Source of the DNA: Pseudomonadota bacterium
GTDB taxonomy: Bacteria > Pseudomonadota > Gammaproteobacteria > Tethybacterales > Persebacteraceae
Direction: 5' to 3'
DNA length: 37,872 nt
Assembly (NCBI GenBank): GCA_022600535.1
Contig: JAHZKE010000053.1
Span: 1-37,872, forward strand
The position numbers and the translations under genes were made by a program. The notes under the pieces were generated by a model. It worked only from the letters and a program-made list of their open reading frames with translations, was not told the DNA's origin and searched no databases. Below are positions 27,393-36,937 of the stretch, one piece after another. Numbering within the stretch: the stretch's first letter is position 1; each line of letters begins with the position of its first letter.

Positions 27393-29765
27393 TTATGCGG
27401 TTGGTGGATAATTGCCTTTAACGCGTTCTTTCTTTGGGTCAAAGTGTGGGAATGCGGTAATGGTGGCACTTAGGCGTTTTTGCTGACCATCTAATTGCCC
27501 GACTTCAATGTTCGTGCCAATTTGAGCGTGGGCAACATCTACCCGTGCGAGGGCGATGGTTTTTCCAAGTATGGGGGATTTGGTGGCAGAGGTTATTTCG
27601 CCTACTTGTGCACGACCAACGCGAAGACAATCGCCGTTGGCTGGCACAATGCCGCTTTCAATGTTTAGCCCAACCAATTGCCGTTGTGGATGGGCTTTGC
27701 GTTCTTCTAATACGCTACGCCCGACAAAGTCATCGTTGGTGCTTTTTAGCGCAACAGTAAAACCAATGCCGGCTTCATACGGATTGGTTTGGTCGCAAAA
27801 TTCATAGCCGGCAAATATTAATCCGGCTTCTATGCGCAACATGTCTAATGCGGCTAATCCTAATGGGGCGATGCCGTAGGGCTCGCCAGCAGTCCATACG
27901 GCGTTAAAAAAGGTTTCGGCATCGTTGGGGTGGCAAAATAATTCATATCCTAATTCGCCGGAATATCCCGTGCGGCTCACAACGCAAGCGGGTCCGTTAA
28001 AATCATGTAAGCGCGCCACGGTAAAACGAAACCATGGGAGTTCTTCAATGGTTGCGCGTTGTGGGGGAGTCCATAAAAATTGTTTGAGGATTTCACGCGA
28101 GCGCGGCCCTTGTATTGCAATGTTACAGAGTTGGTCGGTAGCGTTACGTACCCATGCTTGATAGCCGCGCGCTTGCGCTTGTTCGCGTAGCCACAAGCCG
28201 CTGGTGTCGTTACCGCCAATCCAACGGTAGTTATTTTCGCCTAAGCGATAAATGGTGCCGTCGTCTATCATGCCGCCGTGTTCGTAACACATTGCGGTGT
28301 AGACGACTTGCCCGTCGCTTAATTTTTTAACATCGCGGGTGGCGCACCATTGCATTAATTCGCCGGCGTCTGGTCCTGTTATTTCATATTTGCGTAAGGG
28401 GGATAAATCCATTACTGCTGCCTGCTCACGACATGCCCAATACTCAGCAATCGCGCCTTTGTTGGTCATGGTTGTTGCTAACCAATAGCCGTTGTATTCG
28501 GCAAAGTCGCGCGTGTGGCGCGCAAAGCATTTATGAAAACCGGTTTCTTTTGTTTCTTGCATATCGTCCTCTGCTGTTTTTCGCCAAGCAATGGCGCGGT
28601 TAAAGTTTTCTTGTTGGCGGTAGACGCGTACTTGTATGTCGGTCGGGTTCCAACCATTTGCCGGGTCAATGTCGCACGGGCAAGCGGTAGAAACGCAAAT
28701 GAGATCGGTTAATGCGCGCAATAAAACATAATCCCCCGGGCGTGACCAAGGGTCGTCCATGCCAATGGCGTGAGTATCATCTAACAGGGTGTTGAAGAAA
28801 AAATTGATTGCCGCCCATCCCCCGCGCGGGCGAACATTAAATTGTTCTAAATCGGCATTAATGTTATCGGTGCAATTAACGTGCCCGAGGTAGCCCATGT
28901 CTTCATAATAACGTGCGGTGCAAGCGGAGCCAAAGGTATCGTGTCTGCCGCAGGTGTCTTGCACAATTTCTATTAAGGGTTCGTGATCGGTACTAAAATA
29001 TTTTGCAAAAATCCCCGGTTGCGGATATAAAGTGCCCGTCAGAGAGCGCGTTGCGGCAACATCTATCTCGCGTTCTATCCCCTTATCTAATGCGCGTAAC
29101 GAGAGTGCTTGAAAATCCGAACACTCGCGCCCTTGCACGTCTTGTATTTGTATGTATTGCCCAGCTGCAACTTGATATGCTTTTGCTGCTCCGGGGAGTA
29201 GATTGAAATCTTGCACAGGGTCGGCTAAGGGAGCGGGGGGGTTTAATTTTTCACTCGCGGCAAGGGCGGCGGCGCGGCGGATATACAACACGATGTCGGT
29301 TAAGGTTTCCTGCGTATCGGGTTGCATGGCGCTACCTAATGCACAAACAATTAGTAAGCCGTCGTTTGCTGCGGTTAAGGTTTGGCTCTCCCCCGCTTGC
29401 GAACCTTCGGCAAATAAACGAATCACATCGGCGCGGGCAAGGTCAAAACCGCCGCTTGCTAATGCCGCCAATACTTTCTGCCCGCTGCGGCTATTGGCTA
29501 ATACATTTTGTATTGCGCTTGCTGTGCGCCCGCCGCGGGTGCCCAACATTGCGGCATCCGACAAACCGTTGGGGGCAAAAAATATTAATTCGGCGGGTTG
29601 CAGTCCTTCGCGGTCAACGATTGTTATTTCATCGCCGTTGTGGATTTCTACCGCTCGCGAACCGCCGCCGCTAATCGGATAGCGTTCTACTCCCGCCGGC
29701 AATACGGGCAACCCCGGCGTAACGACCCCGCGTTGTTGGTAAGGGGTGGCAAATACATCAGACAT
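27393..29765 (-). CDS. DUF1989-like/DUF1989-GcvT fusion protein (790 aa), full-length paralogue of 2..2245
   Basis: AYQVAAGQYIQIQDVQGRECSDFQAL...GHVNCTDNI; GcvT part YWACREQAAVMDLSPLRKYEITG...SRTGYSGELGYELF; extra N-terminal block AVEIHNGDEITIVDREGLQPAELIFFA. Confidence 0.9.
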   Translation of the reverse strand: MSDVFATPYQQRGVVTPGLPVLPAGVERYPISGGGSRAVEIHNGDEITIVDREGLQPAELIFFAPNGLSDAAMLGTRGGRTASAIQNVLANSRSGQKVLAALASGGFDLARADVIRLFAEGSQAGESQTLTAANDGLLIVCALGSAMQPDTQETLTDIVLYIRRAAALAASEKLNPPAPLADPVQDFNLLPGAAKAYQVAAGQYIQIQDVQGRECSDFQALSLRALDKGIEREIDVAATRSLTGTLYPQPGIFAKYFSTDHEPLIEIVQDTCGRHDTFGSACTARYYEDMGYLGHVNCTDNINADLEQFNVRPRGGWAAINFFFNTLLDDTHAIGMDDPWSRPGDYVLLRALTDLICVSTACPCDIDPANGWNPTDIQVRVYRQQENFNRAIAWRKTAEDDMQETKETGFHKCFARHTRDFAEYNGYWLATTMTNKGAIAEYWACREQAAVMDLSPLRKYEITGPDAGELMQWCATRDVKKLSDGQVVYTAMCYEHGGMIDDGTIYRLGENNYRWIGGNDTSGLWLREQAQARGYQAWVRNATDQLCNIAIQGPRSREILKQFLWTPPQRATIEELPWFRFTVARLHDFNGPACVVSRTGYSGELGYELFCHPNDAETFFNAVWTAGEPYGIAPLGLAALDMLRIEAGLIFAGYEFCDQTNPYEAGIGFTVALKSTNDDFVGRSVLEERKAHPQRQLVGLNIESGIVPANGDCLRVGRAQVGEITSATKSPILGKTIALARVDVAHAQIGTNIEVGQLDGQQKRLSATITAFPHFDPKKERVKGNYPPTA

Positions 29766-29786
29766 TGTTTTTATTCTAACGTTAAT

Positions 29787-31847
29787 TTAAGCCAAGCCCA
29801 AAATTGCGCGGCGTTTTTTCGCCCATGTTTGAATTAAATGGTCTACTGCCAAGCCGATAAAAGCAACGCACAAACCCAAAATTAACCCGTTGCCGATTCC
29901 GTTTTTGTCGGATAATGCTTTTAATATTAATTGCCCTAAGTCATCGGTGCCAATCATCGCGCCGATAATCACCATAAACAACGCGAAAATAACGGTTTGA
30001 TTAAATCCTAACATGATGTGCGGAAATGCCAACGGTAATTCAATCTTTAACCATCTTTGCAGTTTGGTCACGCCCGACATGGTGCCGGCATCCTGCAGGG
30101 AGGGCGGCACATTGCGTAGCCCTTCAACAGTGTAGCGGGTGGCGGGAATGGTGGCATAAACAATGACGGCGATAATCACCGAGGTATCGGTAACGCCAAA
30201 CAACATAATGACTGGTATCAGATAAATAAACGAGGGAAAGGTTTGGAAGGTGTCGCAAATTAATAAAACGGTGCGGCTGGCGCGTTCGTTTTGTGCTGCC
30301 AACGAACCGACGACAACCCCGATGATGACGGAAATAATGACAGAAAAAGAAGCGATGTAAGCGGTGATCAGCGCCCGATCCCACCACTCGGTGAGGGCAA
30401 TAAATAACAAAAATGCGCCGACCACTAAGGCAGAGCGAATGCCGCCAATGAGATAACCGACCCCCATCGCCAATACAAATGTTGCCGCAACGGGCATACC
30501 GAGGTATGCTTCTTTCATCGGGATGAGTACATTAACAATTAATCCTTTATTAAAAACTTGCAATCCTTGGTGCCAGTTATCTACCATCCAATCTACACCG
30601 GCTTGCCAAAAGTTTTCAGTGGTAATGCCTTTGTTGTGTTCAATCAGATAAAAATAATTAACGCCGTCTTTAAAAATAAAACTGCCGATATAAGCCAAGA
30701 GCGAACCCGCAATTAACGCCCCACCGATTAATAAAGAATATTTATAACGTTGCATAAAATTAGAATTGGCAAAATAATCAATCGGCTTGTGCGCCCATGC
30801 CAATGATAATTTATCTAACACGACGGCAATCAATACAATACAAATGCCTAACTCTAATGCTTGCCCGATGCGCAACTGATTGAGTGCGAGCAGCAGGTTA
30901 TACCCTAACCCTTTTGCACCGATAAAGGAAGCAATCACTGCCATTGCCAAACATTGCATGATGACTTGATTAACGCCGATTAAAATATCGCGCCGTGCGG
31001 TCGGCAACAGTACTTTAAATAATAATTGAAAATTATTACAACCGCTCATCATGCCGGCTTCGCCCACTTCTGGTGGTACGCGTTTAATTCCTAACAATGT
31101 TAAGCGCACCATTGGCGGCGTAGCAAAAATAATGGTGGCGATTGCACCGGCGTGGTCGCCGACGCCAAACAATACGGTTACCGGCACCAGATAAGAAAAA
31201 TGCGGCATGGTTTGCGCCACGTTCAACAGCGGAGTAAGGGCAACTTCTACCGCCCGTTTACGATATGCCCAAACGCCTAATGCTAAACCCAACAAAACCG
31301 ATACGGGAGCGGCAATCAATACAAATGACAAGGTTTCCATAGAGGGCACCCACTGCCCGAAAACTGCAATATAAATAACGGCGAAGGCGACTAATGTTGC
31401 TAACCCTTTGCCTTTAAGGGCATATCCTAAAATCACCGCGGCGGCGGCAACGACTGTCCACGGTAATGCCGGCCAATACGCCCATTTATTATCGCGGACA
31501 AAATCCCAACTGGTGAAGGCGACAATTGTTTTTTTACCGCCTAAAAATATTTCGCGAATTAAGTCAATGCAAAATAGCAACGCGCCGGAAAAGCTTCGCG
31601 TTACTTCTTTTAATAGCGGCGATTTTTCATACTCTTCAATATCGGGGTCGTAGATATCAATCGGCAACCATTGAAACATTAAAAACTCTACCGCTTGATT
31701 CAACAATATCGGCGCACTTGCCAATAACGGCGGTAAGCGCCAGAGGATATTCCCTTCTGTTGGTGTTACCGTGAAATACAAGAGAAAAAACACGGCTAAC
31801 AGCAGCATGAACTGCGTTAGTTTCGGCATGTTTTTAAATAGTAACAT
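29787..31847 (-). CDS. Glycine betaine/proline-type ABC transporter, fused tandem permease (686 aa)
   Basis: Two permease modules, each with an EAA-like loop (VPPEVGEAGMMSGCNNFQLLFKVLLPTARRDI; VPPSLQDAGTMSGVTKLQRWLKIELPLAFPHI). Confidence 0.9.
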   Translation of the reverse strand: MLLFKNMPKLTQFMLLLAVFFLLYFTVTPTEGNILWRLPPLLASAPILLNQAVEFLMFQWLPIDIYDPDIEEYEKSPLLKEVTRSFSGALLFCIDLIREIFLGGKKTIVAFTSWDFVRDNKWAYWPALPWTVVAAAAVILGYALKGKGLATLVAFAVIYIAVFGQWVPSMETLSFVLIAAPVSVLLGLALGVWAYRKRAVEVALTPLLNVAQTMPHFSYLVPVTVLFGVGDHAGAIATIIFATPPMVRLTLLGIKRVPPEVGEAGMMSGCNNFQLLFKVLLPTARRDILIGVNQVIMQCLAMAVIASFIGAKGLGYNLLLALNQLRIGQALELGICIVLIAVVLDKLSLAWAHKPIDYFANSNFMQRYKYSLLIGGALIAGSLLAYIGSFIFKDGVNYFYLIEHNKGITTENFWQAGVDWMVDNWHQGLQVFNKGLIVNVLIPMKEAYLGMPVAATFVLAMGVGYLIGGIRSALVVGAFLLFIALTEWWDRALITAYIASFSVIISVIIGVVVGSLAAQNERASRTVLLICDTFQTFPSFIYLIPVIMLFGVTDTSVIIAVIVYATIPATRYTVEGLRNVPPSLQDAGTMSGVTKLQRWLKIELPLAFPHIMLGFNQTVIFALFMVIIGAMIGTDDLGQLILKALSDKNGIGNGLILGLCVAFIGLAVDHLIQTWAKKRRAILGLA

Positions 31848-31883
31848 CGGAAAAATTAAGGAACGTTAGGTCGCATTATGCAG

Positions 31884-32954
31884 TTAAGCACTGGCTGCTG
31901 CCGTGTTATCCCTACCAAATAAAATATGAATAATTGTTTTGCTTCTTAACACCCCGACAATTTGATTGTTATCATCCACCACGGCAACGGGATTGACTTC
32001 GTTTAACACGGCTTCGGCAACTTCTTCTATAATCGTCGCTTGCGGCACGCGCAAGTCGCTCATCTGTGTAACGCCTTGCTGCGTTTCCATAACGTTTGCG
32101 CAAGTGAGTACTTTTTCGCGTGGAACTTCACGGGTAAATTTTTCAATGTATTCGGTTGCCGGATTTAAAATAATGTTTGCCGGAATATCAATTTGTTCAA
32201 TCACTCCGTCTTTCATAATTGCAATTCTATCTGCCAAACGCAATGCTTCGTCAAAATCGTGCGTAACAAATAAAATGGTTTTTCCTAACACGCCTTGCAG
32301 GCGTAAAAATTCGTCTTGCATTTCTTTGCGAATTAACGGATCCAGCGCAGAAAAGGGTTCATCTAAAAACCAAATGTCGGGTTCTACCGCTAAAGAGCGG
32401 GCAATACCAACGCGCTGTTGCTGCCCGCCGGACAGCTGGCGGGGGAAATAATGCTCGCGCCCTTGCAAACTGACTAATTCAATCATCGTTAATGCGCGTT
32501 GAATGCTATCGGCGGTACTCATGCCTTTAATTTGTAAGGGAAAGGCGATATTTTCTAATACGGTTTTGTGCGGTAATAGAGCAAAGCTTTGAAACACCAT
32601 GCCCATTTTGCTACGGCGCAATTCAATCAATTCTTTATTTGTCATCGCTAACAAATCTTTACCATCAATAAAAATGTTACCTGCTGTTGGTTCGGTTAAG
32701 CGTGAAATACAACGTAGCAAGGTAGATTTTCCCGAACCGGATAACCCCATGACAATTAAAATTTCACCGCGATAAACGTTAAAAGTCGCATTATTAACGC
32801 CGATAATACAACCCGCTTCTTGCAGTGCGGCAATGTTTATTTTATCCGCAGCGTTTCGCCCGACCGACCCTGCACTATCGCCAAAAATTTTATAAACCCC
32901 ATCACATTGAATAACGGGTTGCGCGTTGGCTGGAAAAGTAGAGGAATCTGCCAT
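31884..32954 (-). CDS. Glycine betaine/proline-type ABC transporter ATP-binding protein (ProV-like)
   Basis: MGLSGSGKSTLLRC Walker A, LSGGQQQRVGIARSLA signature, DIWFLDEPFSALDP Walker B, C-terminal CBS-like region. Confidence 0.93.
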   Translation of the reverse strand: MADSSTFPANAQPVIQCDGVYKIFGDSAGSVGRNAADKINIAALQEAGCIIGVNNATFNVYRGEILIVMGLSGSGKSTLLRCISRLTEPTAGNIFIDGKDLLAMTNKELIELRRSKMGMVFQSFALLPHKTVLENIAFPLQIKGMSTADSIQRALTMIELVSLQGREHYFPRQLSGGQQQRVGIARSLAVEPDIWFLDEPFSALDPLIRKEMQDEFLRLQGVLGKTILFVTHDFDEALRLADRIAIMKDGVIEQIDIPANIILNPATEYIEKFTREVPREKVLTCANVMETQQGVTQMSDLRVPQATIIEEVAEAVLNEVNPVAVVDDNNQIVGVLRSKTIIHILFGRDNTAAASA

Positions 32955-33034
32955 AGTTTTAATTACGTTTATTTATATCTTTTCACAATAGCACAAAGAC
33001 GAACAAGTGTTCGCCTTCGGTGTGCGTATTGATT

Positions 33035-33049
33035 TTTCCCCTGGGGAAA
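33035..33049. repeat. Inverted repeat TTTCCCC-T-GGGGAAA
   Basis: Perfect 7-bp arms; between the binding-protein and ATPase genes. Confidence 0.6.
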
Positions 33050-33057
33050 GAATACAA

Positions 33058-33103
33058 AATGCCTGCACTTCCTCACCCGATGGAGTGAGGAAGTGCAGGC
33101 ATT
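33058..33103. repeat. Perfect 19-bp-stem hairpin (8-nt loop) between the binding-protein and ATPase genes
   Basis: aatgcctgcacttcctcac / ccgatgga / gtgaggaagtgcaggcatt; 8 nt past the stop of 33112..34044. Confidence 0.9.
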
Positions 33104-33111
33104 GAAAGGAA

Positions 33112-34044
33112 TTATTCGGTGAACGGTTTCCAAACTTCTTCGTTACTTGCAAGCCATGCTTTCGCTGCATCCTGATGACTCATTTTGTCTATATCAACCA
33201 ATGATGCCATATCCCCGATGTTTTTTGTGCTAAAGGACAATTTAGAAAATGTCTTGTAAGCACTGGGATGTGTTTTGGGGAACTTATAGTTTGCTGCTTT
33301 TTTCAACCAACCTTTAGGAGAACCGCAACTTCCATCGCCACCGTCTACTTTACGGCAACCGTCAAAGAAAGGAGGAAACTCAATAAAGACAAACCCTTCG
33401 GCATCGGTAAAGTTAGGTGTCCAGTTAAAAGTGATGATCCCGCGACCTTCTTTTTTAGCGGATTCTAACTCTGCCCAAAGTGCATCTGCACCGCCGGCAA
33501 ACTTCACGACATATTTATCGCCAAGCCCTAACGCTTCAATACGATCCGGCATTAAATCGCCGTGCCAGCTTTGCGGCCCTTCTAACCAACGCCCTTTACC
33601 GCCGGAATCGGCAGTGGCAAAAACTTCGTGGCAATCTTTAAGTGCTTCCCAGTTGGGGAGCCCGGGGCACAAGTTGTCGTCAATCACGTATTGCGGAACG
33701 CCCATTTCTTCTAACGTTTCTGCTTCGTGCGTGCCGGCATCAATCACACCACCTTTTTCCATCGCATTGTAAAATGACTTACCAAATGTGGATTGCCAAA
33801 CTTCATGCGAAATGGTTATATCGTCATTGCGAATTGCTTCGTAGACGGCTTGTGAATCTGCTGGAACATATTCAACATTGTTGCCCATTTTTTCAAAAAT
33901 TCCACCAATGACATAAGCCATCACCACTTGGCTAGACCAGTTATGGGTAGGAATTACAATGGGTTCGCTACTGTCGGCGGCAATTGCCGAAAAGGGAGCA
34001 CTCGCGAGTGCTGCGGCGCATAACATTGTGATAAGTTTTTTCAT
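33112..34044 (-). CDS. Glycine betaine/proline-type ABC transporter substrate-binding protein (OpuAC/ProX-like)
   Basis: Signal peptide MKKLITMLCAAALASAPFSAIA; PIVIPTHNWSSQVVMAYVIGGIFEKMG...VEYVPADSQAVYEAI; upstream of cognate ATPase and permease. Confidence 0.9.
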   Translation of the reverse strand: MKKLITMLCAAALASAPFSAIAADSSEPIVIPTHNWSSQVVMAYVIGGIFEKMGNNVEYVPADSQAVYEAIRNDDITISHEVWQSTFGKSFYNAMEKGGVIDAGTHEAETLEEMGVPQYVIDDNLCPGLPNWEALKDCHEVFATADSGGKGRWLEGPQSWHGDLMPDRIEALGLGDKYVVKFAGGADALWAELESAKKEGRGIITFNWTPNFTDAEGFVFIEFPPFFDGCRKVDGGDGSCGSPKGWLKKAANYKFPKTHPSAYKTFSKLSFSTKNIGDMASLVDIDKMSHQDAAKAWLASNEEVWKPFTE

Positions 34045-34081
34045 TTTAGGTCTCTCCTTAAATTAATTGTGATTATTTTAT

Positions 34082-34111
34082 AATATAGCACATTTACGAT
34101 AAATATGTCAA
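34082..34111 (-). promoter_or_regulatory. Sigma70-like promoter for the binding-protein/transporter genes
   Basis: Minus strand: TTGACA (34111..34106) - 18 nt - TATATT (34087..34082), about 38 nt upstream of the ATG. Confidence 0.6.
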
Positions 34112-34348
34112 TTTTTAGCACCTATTCGGCAAAGGATGAACGCTTGCGTCTTGTGAATGTAAAAGCAAATTCGCCTTTTAAATCCCACCCCTCCGATAGT
34201 GTTGAGTATTTGATTTGTTGCGGCTTGATAATAGTAACAATAAGTTAAAAATTAAGGGGGTGTGCTAAAATCAAAATCAAGTTTTGTTCTTTACTAAAAT
34301 AAAAACATATAGAACAAATATTTTTACCACATAAAAAAAGGAAAAGCT

Positions 34349-35944
34349 ATGAGTAAAACTAAATTACCCTCTACTATTGATAATCAAGCGTTGTTGCTAA
34401 AAGATGCAGCAACGATGACACGCCGGCAATTTATCGGTAGCGCCACTGCTGCGGGCATTGCCTTGCCGTTAGCCGCATCGGTGTTTAGCGATGTACAGGC
34501 GCAAACGCCAAAAAAAGGCGGGCTGATGCGCTTAGCGATTGATGGCGGTTCTACGGGCGATTCTTTAGACCCCGCTTTATGCACCAACAACACTTGCGGT
34601 ATTATTTTGAAACAATGGGGCGATACGCTCACACGGGTTACGCCCGAGGGTAAGGTTATCGGACGTATTGCCGAATCGTTTGAAGTTGCCGATGGTAAGG
34701 GTGCCAAGTGGCATTTCCGTCTGCGTCAAGGGATTAATTTTCATAATGGGCAATCGCTCACGTCGGCAGATGTTGTTGATACCTTGCGCCGCCACAGTGA
34801 TGAAAATTCAAAATCGGGGGCGCTTGGTATTATGCGCTCCATTACCGATATCGCCGCCGATGGCAAGTACGGGGTGCTCATTACTTTAGATAGCGCAAAT
34901 GCCGATTTTCCTTATTTATTGTCTGATTATCATCTGGTAGTTCAACCCGCCGGCAGTAAAGGCGATAGCGCAGTTGGTTGCGGTCCTTACATTATGAAAG
35001 AAGTAGAACACGGTGTGCGCTACTTGGTAGAAAGGGATCCTAATTTTTATCTCTCCCCCGGCTATGCTGATCAAATTGAAACGTTGGTTGTTAATGACAC
35101 TACGGCACGGATTACGGCTCTGACGACGGGCGATGTCCACATGATTTCACGTGTGGATCCAAAATTGGCAGGTCGCTTAAATGGGGTCAATGGCGTAACG
35201 GTGCAAAATGTTTCCGGACGCGGACATTATGTATTTGTCTGCCACACCAATACGGCGCCTTTTGATAATGTTGATTTACGCCTTGCGCTGAAATATGCAA
35301 TTAACCGCGAAGAAATGGTGAAGCGTATCCTGCATGGCTATGGCGGGCTCGGTAACGATTTCCCCATTAATGCCGCTTATCCGTTGTTTGCTAAAGATAT
35401 TCCGCAACGCACTTACGATATGGATAAGGCAAAATTCCATTATAAAAAATCGGGACACAGCGGTCCCGTCGTTTTACGCACGGCAGATGCCGCTTTTCCG
35501 GGAGCGGTGGATGCGGCGGTGTTGTTTCAAAATCACGCCAAAGCTGCGGGGATTAATCTGGAAGTTAAGCGCGAACCGAATGATGGTTATTGGTCTAGTG
35601 TTTGGAATGCACAACCGTTTTGCGCTTCCTATTGGAGTGGGCGTCCGGTGCAAGATCAAATGTATTCTACTGCTTATAAGTCGGATGCCGATTGGAATGA
35701 TACCAAATGGAAAAATCCCAAGTTTGATACCTTGCTGTTGCAAGCACGGGGCGAATTAGATGAAACTAAACGCCGCTCTTTGTATAAAGAATTGGCGTAT
35801 TTGGTGCGCGATGATGGCGGGGCGATTATCCCAATGTTTAACGATTGGGTGGATGCAACGCGCGGGATTGGCGGCTATGTTAAAGACCCCAACTTAAAAT
35901 TGAGTAACGACTACGCCCCCGTAGAGGCGTGGTTAACCGAATAA
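34349..35944 (+). CDS. Dpp/Opp-type ABC transporter substrate-binding protein with twin-arginine signal
   Basis: TRRQFIGSATAAGIALPLAA Tat motif; family-5 binding-protein features (GKVIGRIAESFEVADGKGAKWHFRLRQGINFHNGQSLTSADVVDTL). Confidence 0.92.
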   Translation: MSKTKLPSTIDNQALLLKDAATMTRRQFIGSATAAGIALPLAASVFSDVQAQTPKKGGLMRLAIDGGSTGDSLDPALCTNNTCGIILKQWGDTLTRVTPEGKVIGRIAESFEVADGKGAKWHFRLRQGINFHNGQSLTSADVVDTLRRHSDENSKSGALGIMRSITDIAADGKYGVLITLDSANADFPYLLSDYHLVVQPAGSKGDSAVGCGPYIMKEVEHGVRYLVERDPNFYLSPGYADQIETLVVNDTTARITALTTGDVHMISRVDPKLAGRLNGVNGVTVQNVSGRGHYVFVCHTNTAPFDNVDLRLALKYAINREEMVKRILHGYGGLGNDFPINAAYPLFAKDIPQRTYDMDKAKFHYKKSGHSGPVVLRTADAAFPGAVDAAVLFQNHAKAAGINLEVKREPNDGYWSSVWNAQPFCASYWSGRPVQDQMYSTAYKSDADWNDTKWKNPKFDTLLLQARGELDETKRRSLYKELAYLVRDDGGAIIPMFNDWVDATRGIGGYVKDPNLKLSNDYAPVEAWLTE

Positions 35945-35973
35945 GCATGTCTGCCCGCTCTTGACCGGGTCAC

Positions 35974-36933
35974 TTGTCTGAACTAACGCGCCTCATCCTG
36001 CGCCGTATCTTGTTTGCGGTCGGGGCGTTATTGGGTGCTTCGGTGCTGATTTTTATCGGCACCAACATTCTGCCCGGAGATGTCGCCCAAGCCATCCTCG
36101 GACAATCGGCAACGCCGGAAGCACTTGCCAACTTGCGCCGTGATTTAGGATTAAACGAACCGGCAGTCACGCGCTATTTTAATTGGCTGTTCTCCCTGTT
36201 ACAGGGAGATTTAGGGCACTCGCTCACTAATCAGCAATCCATCAACGACATGCTCGGGGGGCGTCTTGCCAACACATTTTTTCTTGCCGCTGTTGTTGCC
36301 GTCATCACGGTGCCACTGGCATTGTTACTCGGGCTTATTGCTGCGCGGTATCACGATAAACTGCCCGATAAAATCTTGTCGTTCACGACCTTAGCGGCAA
36401 TTTCGTTACCGGAATTTTTCATCGCCTATATTTTCTTGCTGTTTTTCGCCGTCCAATTAGGGTGGTTACCGGGGTTGGCTAAAATTTCACCGCAAATGAA
36501 TTTTTGGCAGCAGCTACATGCGGTATTGCTCCCCGCGAGTACACTAACGTTTGTGGTGCTTGCGCACATGATGCGGATGACGCGGGCGGCGGTGCTCAAT
36601 GTCATGTCCGCTCCCTATATTGAAACTGCGCGTCTTAAGGGGGCATCGTTGCGTTCGGTTATTTTTCGCCACGCGCTACCTAATGCGATTGCGCCGATTG
36701 TTAATGTTATTGTGCTCAACCTCGCCTATTTAGTTGTCGGCGTTGTTGTGGTAGAAGTTATTTTTGTCTACCCCGGGCTCGGGCAACTCATGGTGGATCA
36801 CGTCTCCAAGCGCGACATTCCCGTCGTGCAGGCGTGCGGTCTTATTTTTGCCGCCACTTATATTTTGCTCAATATGGCAGCCGATATTATTGCAGTTGCT
36901 AACGACCCGAAGTTACGCTACCCGCGCACATAA
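35974..36933 (+). CDS. Dpp/Opp-type ABC permease (DppB-like), TTG start
   Basis: ILRRILFAVGALLGASVLIFIGTNILPGD; ARLKGASLRSVIFRHALPNAIAPIVNV EAA loop. Confidence 0.9.
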   Translation: MSELTRLILRRILFAVGALLGASVLIFIGTNILPGDVAQAILGQSATPEALANLRRDLGLNEPAVTRYFNWLFSLLQGDLGHSLTNQQSINDMLGGRLANTFFLAAVVAVITVPLALLLGLIAARYHDKLPDKILSFTTLAAISLPEFFIAYIFLLFFAVQLGWLPGLAKISPQMNFWQQLHAVLLPASTLTFVVLAHMMRMTRAAVLNVMSAPYIETARLKGASLRSVIFRHALPNAIAPIVNVIVLNLAYLVVGVVVVEVIFVYPGLGQLMVDHVSKRDIPVVQACGLIFAATYILLNMAADIIAVANDPKLRYPRT

Positions 36934-36937
36934 AAAA

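Noticed and set aside
29203-29682. 159-aa plus-strand ORF
   Set aside because: Antisense to the DUF1989-GcvT paralogue; Ala/Ser-rich shadow ORF.
34263-34271. Extended -10 (TGCTAAAAT) promoter for the Dpp-type operon
   Set aside because: One mismatch, no credible -35, AT-rich background; too weak to report as a feature.
36764-36937. Extended N-terminus of the DppC-like ORF
   Set aside because: Overlaps the DppB-like 3' end by about 170 nt; the ATG at 36938 gives a normal permease N-terminus.
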